Source of the DNA: Adineta vaga
Taxonomy: Eukaryota > Rotifera
Reading direction: 5' to 3'
Length of the DNA stretch: 64,000 bases
NCBI GenBank assembly: GCA_021613535.1
Contig: CP075495.1
Span: 9,300,001 to 9,364,000, forward strand
The translations under genes were made by a program, and so were the position numbers. Positions within the stretch are counted from its first letter, which is position 1. Every line of letters begins with the position of its first letter. Under the pieces are notes generated by a model. That model saw nothing but the letters and a program-made list of their open reading frames with translations. It ran no database searches and was not told the DNA's origin. Shown piece by piece: positions 1 to 11,527 of the stretch.

Positions 1-487
1 TCTAAAAGATCATCAAAGAAAGAGACAAAAATTGAATCAAAATCGTCGTAGTGCTTCTATTGATCGACACATGTTAATAATCATGTTAACAAGTATAATT
101 TTATTTTTCTTCACCCAAATTCTTTTAAGTTTATTCAACATGCTTATATCACCTGTTTTACGATCTAAATTACCAATAACTAAAGCAAACGAATTAACAA
201 CAGTCGTCAGTTATATTGCATCGATTAACTACGGTGTAAGAAATTATTTTTCTTCTCAAAACTATGATTTTTATCTTCATTTTCTATAGACAACATTCTA
301 CATTCATTGTCTGACAAGTGGTTTATTTCGACAAGAATTTTACAATGTAATGCGATATATATTACGATCAAATTGTAGACGCATAGGTGTTGTTTTACAA
401 ATGATTGGACCAATACAGTTACAAGTAATACAAACAGCCGTGCAAAAAAGTCGAAATAAAGGTAGAATTGAAATTGATAACAACTAA
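1..487 (+). CDS. Rhodopsin-type GPCR, 3' end only (partial at window edge)
   Basis: The frame is open to the left edge of the window, so this is the C-terminal part of a gene starting upstream. Two exons are seen, 2-235 and 290-487, joined in phase 0 over a 54-nt intron (donor gtaag, acceptor tctatag). The protein begins with a basic, Gln/Lys/Arg-rich loop like a third cytoplasmic loop. A hydrophobic helix rich in Ile/Leu/Phe follows (TM6), then an extracellular stretch, then a TM7-like segment spanning the splice junction (SINYGTTFYIHC, in the place of NPxxY), and a short tail with RQEF and a Cys-Arg-Arg pair typical of helix 8. TM6, TM7 and helix 8 in this order are the basis of the call. 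Ligand unknown; peptide-receptor-like by general look only. Confidence 0.75.
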
Positions 488-533
488 AACTCTGGTTTTT
501 CATGCGATAATCTTTTTTTTTGTATTTCATTTA

Positions 534-2592
534 TTAGAAAAGTTTCTTTCGATATCGTTCTTGACCTGATGTCATATATCGAGCTGCACTCATTGTTGTA
601 CATGTTGAATATGTAGCACGTTCTTGTCCATGTTGCATATACATATTGGTCATTGTTGTTTTAAATTCATGTTGACTCGAATATTTATATTCTAAATCAC
701 GTATTAATTCTTGACAAAGTGGGTCTTGTGCAGATACGGATGCACGAATTTTATCTAATTGACCTTTAACTAATTCATTAGCACGTTCATAATCAGTTGT
801 GTCAACTGCTTGTTTTAATACTTCACTTGTTTCAGCTCGATTACGTTGTATATCAAGTGCATAATTAACTTGTAAAAGTGATGATTGAGGATCTAGTTGA
901 TTAGGACGAGCAATTGTAAACGATACTGATGGTGTATGAAGTGTTTGATCAGTATTAGCATCAGTATACTCCAATGATACATGACCTAAAAATTCAAATC
1001 GAATAAAAAGACTATTTTTGATCGGTTTGTCGTTTATTTCTTCCTTACCAATCGTATGTTCATCCAAATCATCTGACTCAGATGATTGTAGTTTTGGTAT
1101 TTTTACTTGAAAAACAAGATTTCGACTTTCATCTGCATTCAAATCTGTCATCTTAAATGTAATCTGACGGGATGGTAAATGCTTTGGCTCATAATCATAA
1201 GTTGTATGTGTATGAGTGATCTGATAGTCGTTTTCAAATTCTAATTTAATACGTAGATTTTTAGCAATACATGTAAATAATCCACCAATTGCTGCAGCAA
1301 ATGATGGACCAATTGCATCCATTCGATCAATATATGTAAAAGTACCACCATAACCCTGTTCAGCTATTTGTGATAGTAATGCAGCATTATGATCAGAACC
1401 GTAACCAAATGTGTGGCAAACAATACCGTCAGGCAAAGACTTCATTAAACGACTATAATCATGACTCTGATTATCTTGTCCATCGGTAAGAAGAAGCATA
1501 GCGCCTAAAGGATTTGTTGTTTGACGGTTTCTAAACAAGTCAATGGCCATTTGAAGACCGCTACCAATGTATGTACCGCCACTTGCATGAATTCGTTCTC
1601 TGATTGCGCCACGGACAACTTCTTTCCTTTTGAAAATACATGATATATTAATAAATAAAATATCGAAAAAATGATTTACTTTTGTGTAGTCATCAATTTC
1701 AAACCGTCAGAACGATCGTAGGCATTGGTATCAAATGAAACAATTGCTAATCGATCAAGTGCTGTTAATTGATCAACAATATAATTTAATGTATCTTTTA
1801 GGAGAGATATTTTCTGTCCTCCCATGGATCCACTTTGATCCACCACACAGATAAGATCAATTGGAACATGTAATTCATCAAGTTCTTTTTCATTGGTTAT
1901 ATTTGAAAATAATGAAGGAGCTTTCAAACTCACCATTCCATAAATATTCGATTCTTTCGTTGATTCCTGTGCACCAAATTCCATTGTGGTTGTTAGGGTA
2001 ACCAAAGGCATTTCTTGATGATTTCCAGCTGATTGTTGTCGTGCCGTTCTAATACGGTCTGCAAGCGCACGAACAGCTTGTTCGTCAACACGATCATCTG
2101 GTGAAGATTTTTTATTAAAAATCTAAATGAAAGTATTGCAAATCAATCAATCAATCGTTTTACTTGAAATAGGATACTAACATTGATACTAGAACTACTG
2201 TTATTATTACTAGCTGCAGAAGTAGGTCTTCTAAAGTTTCGATTGCCCCAACTAAATGCACTGCTCAATGATCTTGTCAAAGTATTCCATATACCAGCGT
2301 TATTTACTGGTACTGGTGTTGTCGTTGGTGGTGATATAATATTTTGAGTAATTGTTTGTTGAACAGTATTATTCGAAGTTGCATTGAGAACATCCGCTAA
2401 AGAATCGAGTCGTGTTCGACATAGAGGACATTCATTGTTCTTTGCTTGTATATTTTTGACGAGACATTGAAAATGAAATTGATGTTGACATGCCGTTGTG
2501 AATACATCTAAACCTTGTTGAGTCAATGAACTTAAACAAATTGAACATTCATCTGAAGGATTTGACGTTTGAGAGATGTTTGCTTCTGTCAT
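534..2592 (-). CDS. RING-H2 plus von Willebrand A domain protein, likely E3 ubiquitin ligase
   Basis: Three exons, complement of 534-1626, 1680-2122 and 2164-2592, give 654 residues with consistent phases. Residues ~15-63 form a RING-H2 finger: CSIC, then CQHQFH, then CPLCR supply the eight zinc ligands. A Ser/Thr/Asn-rich linker follows. A VWA domain begins near residue 200 with an intact MIDAS motif (DQSGSMGG) and the later conserved TDGQDNQSHD loop. The C-terminal half (~300 residues) is beta-rich with a charged helical end. RING plus VWA is the layout of the plant WAV3-type E3 ligases, and similar proteins are frequent in rotifers as I recall them. The predicted role is substrate ubiquitination with the VWA domain as metal-dependent binding module. 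It converges closely with the GPCR at the left (47 bp between stop codons). Confidence 0.85.
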
Positions 2593-3087
2593 GATATATG
2601 AACTATCACAAGAAGAAAAATTAGGCGTTCCTGAAAGAAATTAAGATATTATCACAATTTATAAGAGAAAAAATAAAGTGTTATTGCACAAGTTCTTTGT
2701 AGTAACTAAGCCACGTCGCATAATGTGTGTCATATTATGACTGTTTGACGATACACATACTGACCATAAATAGAAGAATGACTCACATTTTGTTGCGTTT
2801 CTTATTACTGATTAGTCATATTTATTGTTAAATATTCATTGATGAGCAATAACAAAGAATGATGAAAACATAATAATACATTCGGATAAAAGTCAAGACA
2901 CTGTTAACAAACATGTAGAAGAAGAAAGGAAATACATTACTAAATAGACACAACAACGAACTTTCCTCGTTTTCAGAGAAGTAAGCATTCATTTTTAAAA
3001 GATTTCAATTTGAAACGAATACTTTTTCGAGAATATTGATTTGTACTGATTTTTTTATAGAATATTCTATATGCATAATAACGATTA
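2593..3087. other. Intergenic, 495 bp
   Basis: Upstream of the RING/VWA gene and downstream of the next minus-strand gene. AT-rich, no open frame with coding character and no notable repeat. It should hold the promoter and 5' UTR of the RING/VWA gene, but I cannot point to a specific element. Confidence 0.5.
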
Positions 3088-3933
3088 CTATCGATAAAAA
3101 CGGCGCATAAATAAATGTGTGAATAGAGCAAGAGTTGCAATAGAATAGAAAACTTGTGCAATTGTTTGTGTTGTTCGACTCATATCTTGTTCTATATCAT
3201 CTGGAATAGTTCCACCACAACAAAATGCATCCTGATTTGTTTCTTCACAACATTGTTGATCACCATATATTGTACTACATTGAATTTCTATTGAGGAATT
3301 GTCATTTGATGTACAATAATAATAAGTTGTTGTATCTGAAGTTGGTGTTGTAAATCGAGATGATGATGAACGAGATCGATGAGCATACCGAATAGCTAGG
3401 GGAAGAAAAATTAATCGAGATCGACTCCACAGCCATCCAGATGGACGGTTATATGTTATACCAGTACGTGTATTAAGATATCGTGCCGATGAAGAAGAAG
3501 ACGACGAAGCAGAGACACGATTTCTACTACTACTACTACTACCCGTACGGGTTCCAATACTCGAACGAATGCCACCACTACGAATGCCGCCTCCGGTACG
3601 AACGGTTACTTTACGCGGTCGTCTGTTCTGTGGAATATCATCGTCTATAACTAAATTGATAAAAGTTTGATCGACTCAGTTGAAGAAATTTTTAATTTAT
3701 TATAGAAACTTACGATCTATATTAGAATGTTGATGATTATCTTTCGAATGTGATAATTCTTGACAAATTAATCTCCATTGTTGGTCTTCTTCGGCATGCA
3801 AACTATTATTGTCATTCAATACATTACAAATCGATTGGATTAAATTATTTGCTTGTACTGTTGTTGCATAACTAATATCGATTGTTTTCAGTATTAGAAG
3901 AATTATTAATTTATTGTACATTTCGAAAAACAA
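3088..3933 (-). CDS. Unrecognised secreted/type I membrane protein, Cys-rich ectodomain
   Basis: Two exons, complement of 3088-3650 and 3714-3933, encode 260 residues; the 63-nt intron has gtaagt and tttag borders and phase 1. The N-terminus is a clear signal peptide (MYNKLIILLILKTI core; the upstream MFFE start gives the same frame). The mature chain has a charged segment, then a Ser/Gly/Arg-rich low-complexity stretch, then a WLWSRSRLIFLPLAIRYAH segment. A Cys-rich block follows (CTSN, IQCSTIYGDQQCC, DAFCCGG), then a C-terminal hydrophobic segment and the basic end MRRFYR. The CC...CC spacing followed by a membrane segment is loosely like CX- or Shisa-type cysteine modules, but I do not recognise the family. 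Position inside the membrane (single C-terminal anchor) is inferred from hydrophobicity only. Confidence 0.65.
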
Positions 3934-4844
3934 AAGTTTTTGATAAGTATTGAAATATAAGATTGTGCAATCTTTTAATCTATCAAAATGAAAGAAATAT
4001 GGCCATATTTGTTTTTTCTACTTCTCTTTCTTTTTCTCTGACGTAAATAATGAAACTCCTGCGCATATTAACTATCAAAATAGAATAGAAGTAAATAATG
4101 ACAGTCGGTAGTGCACGCATCTGTGCTTTATTATGATTTTGTTTCCTGTTTACTTATCGATCAATCAATCAATCAATAGTCAAGCGTCATCTTATTTTCA
4201 CACTCATATTATCATGAAAAGTGTTAATGTATTACATGAAATCGATCTATCTATGATAACATACTGTAAATCATTTTGTCGCATTCTTTCGACATATCTA
4301 CCTGATAAATGTTATTTGATGTTAAGCACTGACTATAGCAAGGCTCTGTCAATATAACCTCGTGTTTTTTATTTTGTTTCTTTTATGTTAAGCAGAAATC
4401 GAACCTTTTCTTCATTGCATATATCTTATTACAAAGTAATTGATCTGTTCGTAAATAGAAATCTTTACATTCTTGTCCACTATGAAAACGAACAAATTCA
4501 ATATTTACATAATACATAGTCTTTATGATTCGTGTATTAGTTGTCGGAAGAGCTGTGAGTAAAATAAAACAACGAATTATATTTTCTTCATGACTTGCTT
4601 TATAAATTCAAAGCTTATTTTCTATAAAATCAAATATAGATATTGAATTATAATCATTTTAATAAAAGAGTTAAGTCATCATGTTTCTTCAATGATATGA
4701 CAAGAGAAAAAAAAATCTGCAACAAGTCATGATGACGTCCGTTTTCAGTCGTTTTATACTTATCTTATCTCTTGTATATATATATCGAATATTACGAAAA
4801 GAAACTTCTAGTATATTCTAAATAACTGTATCAAGAGTCAAAAC
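3934..4844. other. Intergenic, divergent spacer of 911 bp
   Basis: Lies between a minus-strand gene and the plus-strand DsbA-like gene, so it should carry both promoters. A short tandem tcaa repeat is present near 4160-4175. Short open frames here lack coding character. A TATA-like run (tatatatata) sits about 70 bp before the DsbA-like ATG. Confidence 0.4.
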
Positions 4845-5661
4845 ATGCAATTCATCAAAATTTCTATTCTATTTACTGTAATCTATGCTGGTATTATCTC
4901 AGCTCAAGTACCTATTCCATCTCGACCAGATGGATATGGCGTTGGTGGTCCAGCTGATGCTCATGTTGTTGTCGATATGTTTCTTGATCCAATTTGTCCA
5001 GGTTGTAAAGCTGCTTGGCCAACTGCTTTACAATTGATTCAAGCTTATGGCACTAAAATTCATTTTCGAATTCATACATTTCCACTTCCTTATCATACAA
5101 ATTCCTTTGTAGCTTCTCAAGGTTTACATGTTATCGCAAATGCTACCGATCGAAATCTTGATACTATATATCGATATATGACAAAAATCTTCGAAAATCA
5201 ACAAATGTGGTATAATGATGCAACAAAATCGATGACTATGCCACAAGTAATTGAGTCACTTGCTTCATTTGTGGATAAAGCTGGTTTTATTACAAAAGAT
5301 AAATTTCTTAATGGAATGAATAGTGATGATATCAATGATCAAACACGTATCTCATGGAAATATGCTTGTTCAAGAGGTAATGTCAAGGAAATCTCTATAA
5401 CTAAACTATTCTTTGTAATATATAGGTGTTGTTGGAACTCCAACATTCTTTATCAATGGTGTCACTACTAGTGCTAGTTCATCTTGGACACTTGATGATT
5501 GGAAATCTGTCATTGATCCAATTTTAGCATCGAATCAACAGGTTTCATCTGAAGTAAAAGATTGTCCACCAGGACAAAAACCATGTACATACGCTCCACA
5601 TAAAGTTCAATGTTGTATCAATGGTGAAAGCTGCATTCCTAATGTTGGCTGCCGTTGTTAA
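4845..5661 (+). CDS. Secreted DsbA-like thioredoxin-fold protein
   Basis: Two exons, 4845-5376 and 5426-5661 (49-nt intron, phase 1), encode 255 residues. Residues 1-20 are a signal peptide ending at a SAQV site. A thioredoxin/DsbA-like domain follows with the redox-type motif CPGC after FLDPI (residues ~50-55), an inserted helical region, and the cis-proline loop GTPTFFINGV on exon 2 that closes the fold. The last ~40 residues hold eight cysteines (for example QCCINGESC and GCRC), resembling a small disulfide-rich tail rather than any part of DsbA. Expected role: extracellular or secretory-pathway thiol-disulfide exchange, with substrate unknown. The CxxC and cis-Pro make the fold call firm; the tail is unexplained. 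A polyadenylation signal lies 59 bp after the stop codon. Confidence 0.82.
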
Positions 5662-5719
5662 TTAGAAAAATGGAGAGAAATGTGCTTAAGAATGTTTCAA
5701 ACGTTTCGAAATTCATTTA

Positions 5720-5725
5720 AATAAA
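5720..5725 (+). promoter_or_regulatory. Polyadenylation signal (AATAAA) of the DsbA-like gene
   Basis: Canonical hexamer 59 bp downstream of the TAA at 5659-5661, with an A-run about 12 bp further on that could mark the cleavage region. Assignment rests on position alone. Confidence 0.5.
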
Positions 5726-6447
5726 TGTGCAATATTTAAAAAAAAAGAATTTCATCTTTTTCACTAGTTAGGTAATCAAATCATTTTAATTCCTCATTGT
5801 TCTGGACGAATGATTAACAATGGAAAAAAGGTAATAACGTAACAATTCTTACATAAGATTTATAGTCATTCTTCAAATTATTCTAAAAATTAATGGAAGA
5901 GAATAATTTCCCTTTTTCCGTTGAGAAAAGAATAGGAAAAAAATGATTTGTAATCATGATATATTACAGAACATCAGACATTTGAGTTAAGTAATCAAAA
6001 AAATATTTCCCATGAGACATACTTGTCTTTTAGAAAAAGATATATTGTCCAATGACAAGTATCATCATTTGAAGGAAAAGATCATCAAAATTATGTTAAT
6101 TAAATTTCACTCTGCTCATCTTTGCATTGTGTTCAACGATTGAAAAAACAAACAAGTAGAATTGATATTTTTACTTTATTGTCACAGTTATATGAAATAT
6201 TTTCATTGTCTTTTCACGCCTTAAAACTGTCACTTATATGATACAACAATGAAACGAAAAAAAAGAAAAAAGATCTGAACGACAGCTAGAATTAAAAAGA
6301 ATCAAATACAAACATTGAAAAAAAAATAGCTCACTAACCTAAATCAATCGTACTCGTACAGGAAAAGAAAAGAAAAACGAAATGACTAGATTTGAAAGAA
6401 AAAGAAAACAAAAAGGGTTTATTATTGTTGTTTTTATACAGTTGGCA
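5726..6447. other. Intergenic between convergent genes
   Basis: AT-rich spacer between the ends of the DsbA-like gene and the robo-like gene; contains A-rich stretches (6245-6420) and no coding frame. The part next to 6448 is probably robo 3' UTR. Confidence 0.4.
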
Positions 6448-9400
6448 TTAGAAACGTAGGTCGTCTTTCTTGATCAAGCATTGATGGCAGATTGCCCTGC
6501 TCTTGTTGTTGATCAGAATCGGAAAATAGTGAACCTTCACTACTTGAACGCTGTGTTCATTGAGAATTTTTCTTTGCTCATTTTGATCAGTAGATGATGA
6601 AGAAACACTTTCTCGATTACTAGCATCTGTAGAACTTGCCCAAGAAGTTGTCATTGTTTCTAAGAAACACAAACCAAGATAAACATATTAATTAGAGAAA
6701 GAAAAGAAATAATTACCTCCACCTAAAGAATTGATCATCATTGAATTTGATGGTTGTGGTGGAGGAGGAAGAAGTGGTGGTGGAGCATATTGTGATTGAC
6801 GTTTTACTCTTTAACAAAAAAAAAAGAAGAAATAGAAAATCAGTTTACTTTTCTAGGTAAATAATATCAAATCAAAATGAACTTACAATGGAGAACTGTT
6901 CAATGTTGTTTCAACAGGCCATCGAACTTCATGATTAGTTCGTATATTAGTATTATTTGTTTGTTGTTGCGTAGGATGATTATGACGTGTTGATGTACGT
7001 ATAGATGATGGTGTATGAGGATGTGATTGTGATGTACAATGTACACAATAATGATGATGATGATGATAAGGTGTATGTGGTTGAGAACGATATTGAAATG
7101 ATGAAGATGGATGATCAATCCATGGTGGTTGATATTGAACTGTCGATAATTGTTGTTGATCTAATACTGAATGATGAGATGATAATGCTGGTGAACGTAC
7201 TGATTCGGACTAAAAGATTTTAAGATTAAATTTAAATTTAAAGAAAATAATTTAGTTGAAACTTACATAAGTTGGTAATAATGTAGACACTGTTTGTGGT
7301 GGTGAATGATTATGTTGAAATATTCCTGTTGTTGCATATGGATTCAGTTGTTGTTGTTGTTGTTGTTGTTTAGATTGTTGTAAAAGTGAATTGATTGGAT
7401 TTTTATGTATATTCACTAAATGAGGTTCATGTTCATTGTGACTACTTGCTGATGCTGTCGTTGTTGTACAACATTGAAGACGTATTCCACTACCTATTGT
7501 GTCAGTCCATAATGCTGTCGATGATGAGGGTGGTGGAGTGTCTTTAATTAAATCGTAACGAGTACCATTACTTAATGTTTTATGTACGGGCATTTCAACA
7601 AATTGATTCGATGAAGAAGATGAAGAAGAATTTGAACTACCAAATTTCAATCGATGACGATGTTGATGAAGTATATGATGAAAACATAACCAAAGAGTAT
7701 ATAATAAAGCACATGTAAATAGAATACTGGAAATAATCAGAATTGGTAAAAACCTATGAAAATTTAAAAAATAGAATCAACAAAATCAATTGTACTCGGT
7801 AATCATTTACCAGGGTTGAATAATTGCTTCACGAAATCGACGTTTAAAATTATATCGATTTAGATTACGATTTAATTTGAGAAAATCTTCATCTGAAACA
7901 TAGAAATTGAGAATATTGTTTTCTTTATATGTATATATTTTTTTAATATTCTTACTCATGGTAACACATATTGGTTGTGAATAAGGTCCATAACCAAGAA
8001 CTGTACGTGCTGCTACACTGATGCAATATTGCATATCTTCAATAAGACTTTTAATATGTAAACCTTTTGCATCAGCACTGATATTCAATAAACGTATTGA
8101 ACTTGATTCATTTGCGCCTAGACAATTAACTTTATAAGCTACAATTCGTCCATTTTGTTCTGTTTCTTTTGGTGGATTCCATCGAATGGAAAGGCTTGTT
8201 CTTGATGTTAATTCAACTTGAACATCAATAGGTGATGATGATGGAATACTTTCTAATGTTCGAACAATTAATATATTACTTGGTCGACTGATTGTATTTG
8301 TTAAACTATTTATTCCGAGTAAACGAATTGTATAATCTGTATTTGGACGAAGATTAGTAATTGTATATGTTGTTAGATTATGTTTATTTAGAAATGTTTC
8401 AATACGTTCATTGATATCTTTTTCAGTTCGAATTGAAATTGAATACCGATCAATATAGTGGTTTACTTGAAGAATATTCCATTGTAATGTTACACTAGTT
8501 TCTTGAATATTGATTGGATCTAATAGACGAATAAATTCATCATTTAATTGTTGTTCATGACGTGTTTCGATTAATTCCGATAATAATGATGGTTGACCAT
8601 ACCCAAATGAGTTTCGAGCACGTATAAGAAACTGATATGTGGAATCAATTTTCAAATTTGGAATGATTTGACGAGAACTTTTATTTGTGGTATAAAAACG
8701 TTTCCATTCGAGAGTTTTCTCTTCATTATTCAAATTAAAATATTCAATTAAATAACCTTGAATATCATTGGATGGAGAATTCCATGCTAATTCAATTGAA
8801 TTACTATTTATAGCAATAGCTAAAGGTTGAGTTGGTGATTGTGGTAGATCTTTTCGTTCAACACGTTGAAATATTGTATTCGAACGTGGATCTTCAACAT
8901 TTAAATATGCACTCCAACTTGTTTCATCATTATTTAGATTAGTTACAACACATTTATATGTACCAACATCATTTCTAAAATAATAAGTTCATGTTGAAAA
9001 ATGTTTTTCTTTATGGAATCATTTTAATGAGTATTAGCTATCAGTGACAGACAATTAGGAATGCTTTATTATGAAATCACCGTCAGATATCCTTGAGACA
9101 TGTCTAGTATGCTAATTGCTGATAAATCAAACAGAAAAAAAATGAGTCTGGTATTTTGTAAAGCATCGATTAGATTGTAATAACAAGGATAAAGAAGAAT
9201 GTCATTTAACGAATCATTTAGATCTCAATGATTCTCAATCTAAGTTTCATATTCTCGAATCTATACAATTAAAAGAATAATAATCTAATTCTTGATTTTT
9301 CTGTAACTTTCATAGAATCTCTTGAGTATTCATCTCATTTGAATAGATCAAAAAACAAATTGAAATCTGATTAATAGAAAGAACACATATATACATACTT

Positions 9401-10924
9401 ATCAGCAAGACGAATAATTAAATCATGATTTATTTCAATTTTATATTTGTCATTATTTTCAATTTTAATTGATTTATGGACTCGACCAGTCGGTGTATAC
9501 CACCATTGAATTTTGAGATTTTCTTTCGTTTCACAAGGAAATATTACTTCAACACCATTTGGTACTGTTTGATTATTAGGTACATAAAGAATAATTGGTG
9601 GCGATTCTAAACGTTGAACATGTAGTTGTATTAAACCTTGATTAAATTGTCTTTTTTGTTCATAGGAACATTCAAATAGAAGATCATTATCAAATTCTTC
9701 GATACGACGAATTTTTAATCGATAATGATTATTATCAAGAAAATCAAATCGATGATTATTTTCAATGACAATATCAGTACGATTGATAATTGACCACGAA
9801 ATTTTTTCATTGCTATTCAATGGTAATTGACAATCAATTACTGCTGATCGTCCAGCATATACGTTCAGATGACTTTGACTAAAAAGTTTTTCTTCATTAT
9901 TATTGGTTAAACGTTCATGAACAGCAAGAAATATTTCTTCCGAAAATAAATGTCGACGTCGACCACTATTATAAATAACGAGACAAATATATAATCCACT
10001 ATGATTATATTCAACGGATCGTATATCGATACGATTATTTCGTCCAACGATAGGACCATTTTTATGATTATAATGCCATTCAATTTGATATTGATCATCA
10101 TCATTTGAACTTTCAACTTGACATTGGAAATCAATTGATTTACCACGTTGAATATCTAAACGTGATGTTGATGGACGTATGTAAATTTTTGGTCGATGAA
10201 ATTCAGTTAAATGAGCTACAGATGATTGACGTACTAAGCCATTTGAAGCTACACAACGATAAGAACCGAAATCAGTTGATTGAACTGATAATAATACAAG
10301 ATCAGAATGATCAAGTGGAAGTGAAAGATTTTTTCCATCTTTTGTCCAATAGATCATTGGATTTGGTGATCCATGTGGTGGTTCACAACGAAGACGAATA
10401 CGTTCACCAATAGTTGCTGTAGTTGATGTCGGCGAGATAACAAAGTCTTTATCAAGTTCTAGAGATAGAAAATTCAATAGTTTTCATTTCAATAGCAATG
10501 GATATGATTTGACATACTAATAAAATTGACACGAGCTGTTCGACTTTGTGTTCGTCCAAAGGAATTTTCTGCAATACAATAATATGCACCAGCATCTTGT
10601 GGCATAGCATTGATTACATGTAATGCCATAAATTCTGTTATAATTCTTGCATTTGGATCCATTGTTACTAATCGACCATCTTTATAACCAATTCACACGA
10701 AGATCATCTAATGATGATGCTTCAGCACGGCAATGTAAAGCCATAGGTTTGTCTAATTCTGCAAGAATATCTTGTGGCTGTTCGACAATAACTGGTGGAT
10801 TTTTATTTGTACATTGAGATAAATCTAAAGAATTCATCGATTTTTTAAAGAATTAGAAGATATTCTTCATGTTTAAGAATCACTTACGAATCAAAAGATA
10901 AAAAATCAGAATTCTTAGATTCAT
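6448..10924 (-). CDS. robo: Roundabout (Robo)-like axon guidance receptor; carries frame break(s)
   Basis: Nine exons, complement of 6448-6659, 6717-6808, 6887-7209, 7267-7753, 7811-7892, 7956-8974, 9399-10458, 10518-10824 and 10888-10924; about 1,205 residues. Order: signal peptide (MNLRILIFYLLI), five Ig domains, three fibronectin III domains, one membrane helix (FLPILIISSILF), long cytoplasmic tail. This 5 Ig + 3 FN3 layout is diagnostic of Robo. Ig1 and Ig2 start with Robo-type strings (PPVIVEQPQDI; RCEPPHGSPNP), and FN3-3 has NGRIVAYKVNCLG. The tail has an Abl-type CC1 motif (NPYATTGIF, ~7316-7345) and an Ena-type CC2 (LLPPPP, ~6754-6770), plus poly-Gln and His-rich runs. Family role: repulsive receptor for Slit at the neuronal surface. 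An extra T at 10686/10687 breaks Ig1 after VNW; an alternative tail frame ends at 6434. Confidence 0.9.
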
Positions 10925-11496
10925 TGTTTAAATCGATGTCTTTGACGATTGATGATTGTTCAAGATTAATAATCATCCATCTAGAAATCTGAAATAGAAA
11001 TAAATGAAACAAACATACGTAATGATTATTTCCGATGAAAAATCGAACAGAATGAATGAATGAAAGAGAGAGAGAGAGAGAGGCGGATGTTGAGCATATA
11101 TTTCATCTAATTGAATTTATTCTTGCTTCTGCTTTTCCTTCTCCTTCTTCTTCTTCTTCTTCTTCTTCTACTTGTACTTGTACTTGTTTTATAATCCAAA
11201 TCCCTCATGAGTCTAAGTGGAATTATGAATATTATAATACAACAAAATTGATTATGACATCATCAACATTATTCTCGCGAAACAAACATGACTGACCGAT
11301 GTCCGCATCTCAATGTAAGAAGATGAAGAAAAGCTATTATTAATCGTTAATACATAGAAAGTCTGCTCCTATTCCTATACACATATACTTTCTTAGACAA
11401 GAAGACAGATGGAATGCCGACCACCATCTGGCGATTACCATTGTGCCTCTTAAATTGTCGACAACAATGATGACAACAACGAACAAGAAACTAATG

Positions 11497-11503
<7 letters not shown>

Positions 11504-11527
<24 letters not shown>
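11504..11527. repeat. (TA)n microsatellite
   Basis: About 12 uninterrupted TA units in the gene-poor region upstream of robo. Seen directly; no function implied. Confidence 0.85.

Noticed and set aside
6900-7223. His/Ile-rich and Asp/Val-rich frames on both strands
   Set aside because: They are shadows of the repetitive robo cytoplasmic tail coding sequence.
10888-10980. Other-frame ATG (MIINLEQSS...) as robo start
   Set aside because: It runs into a stop after the donor site and has no signal peptide; the MNLRILIF frame gives a signal peptide and the right phase.
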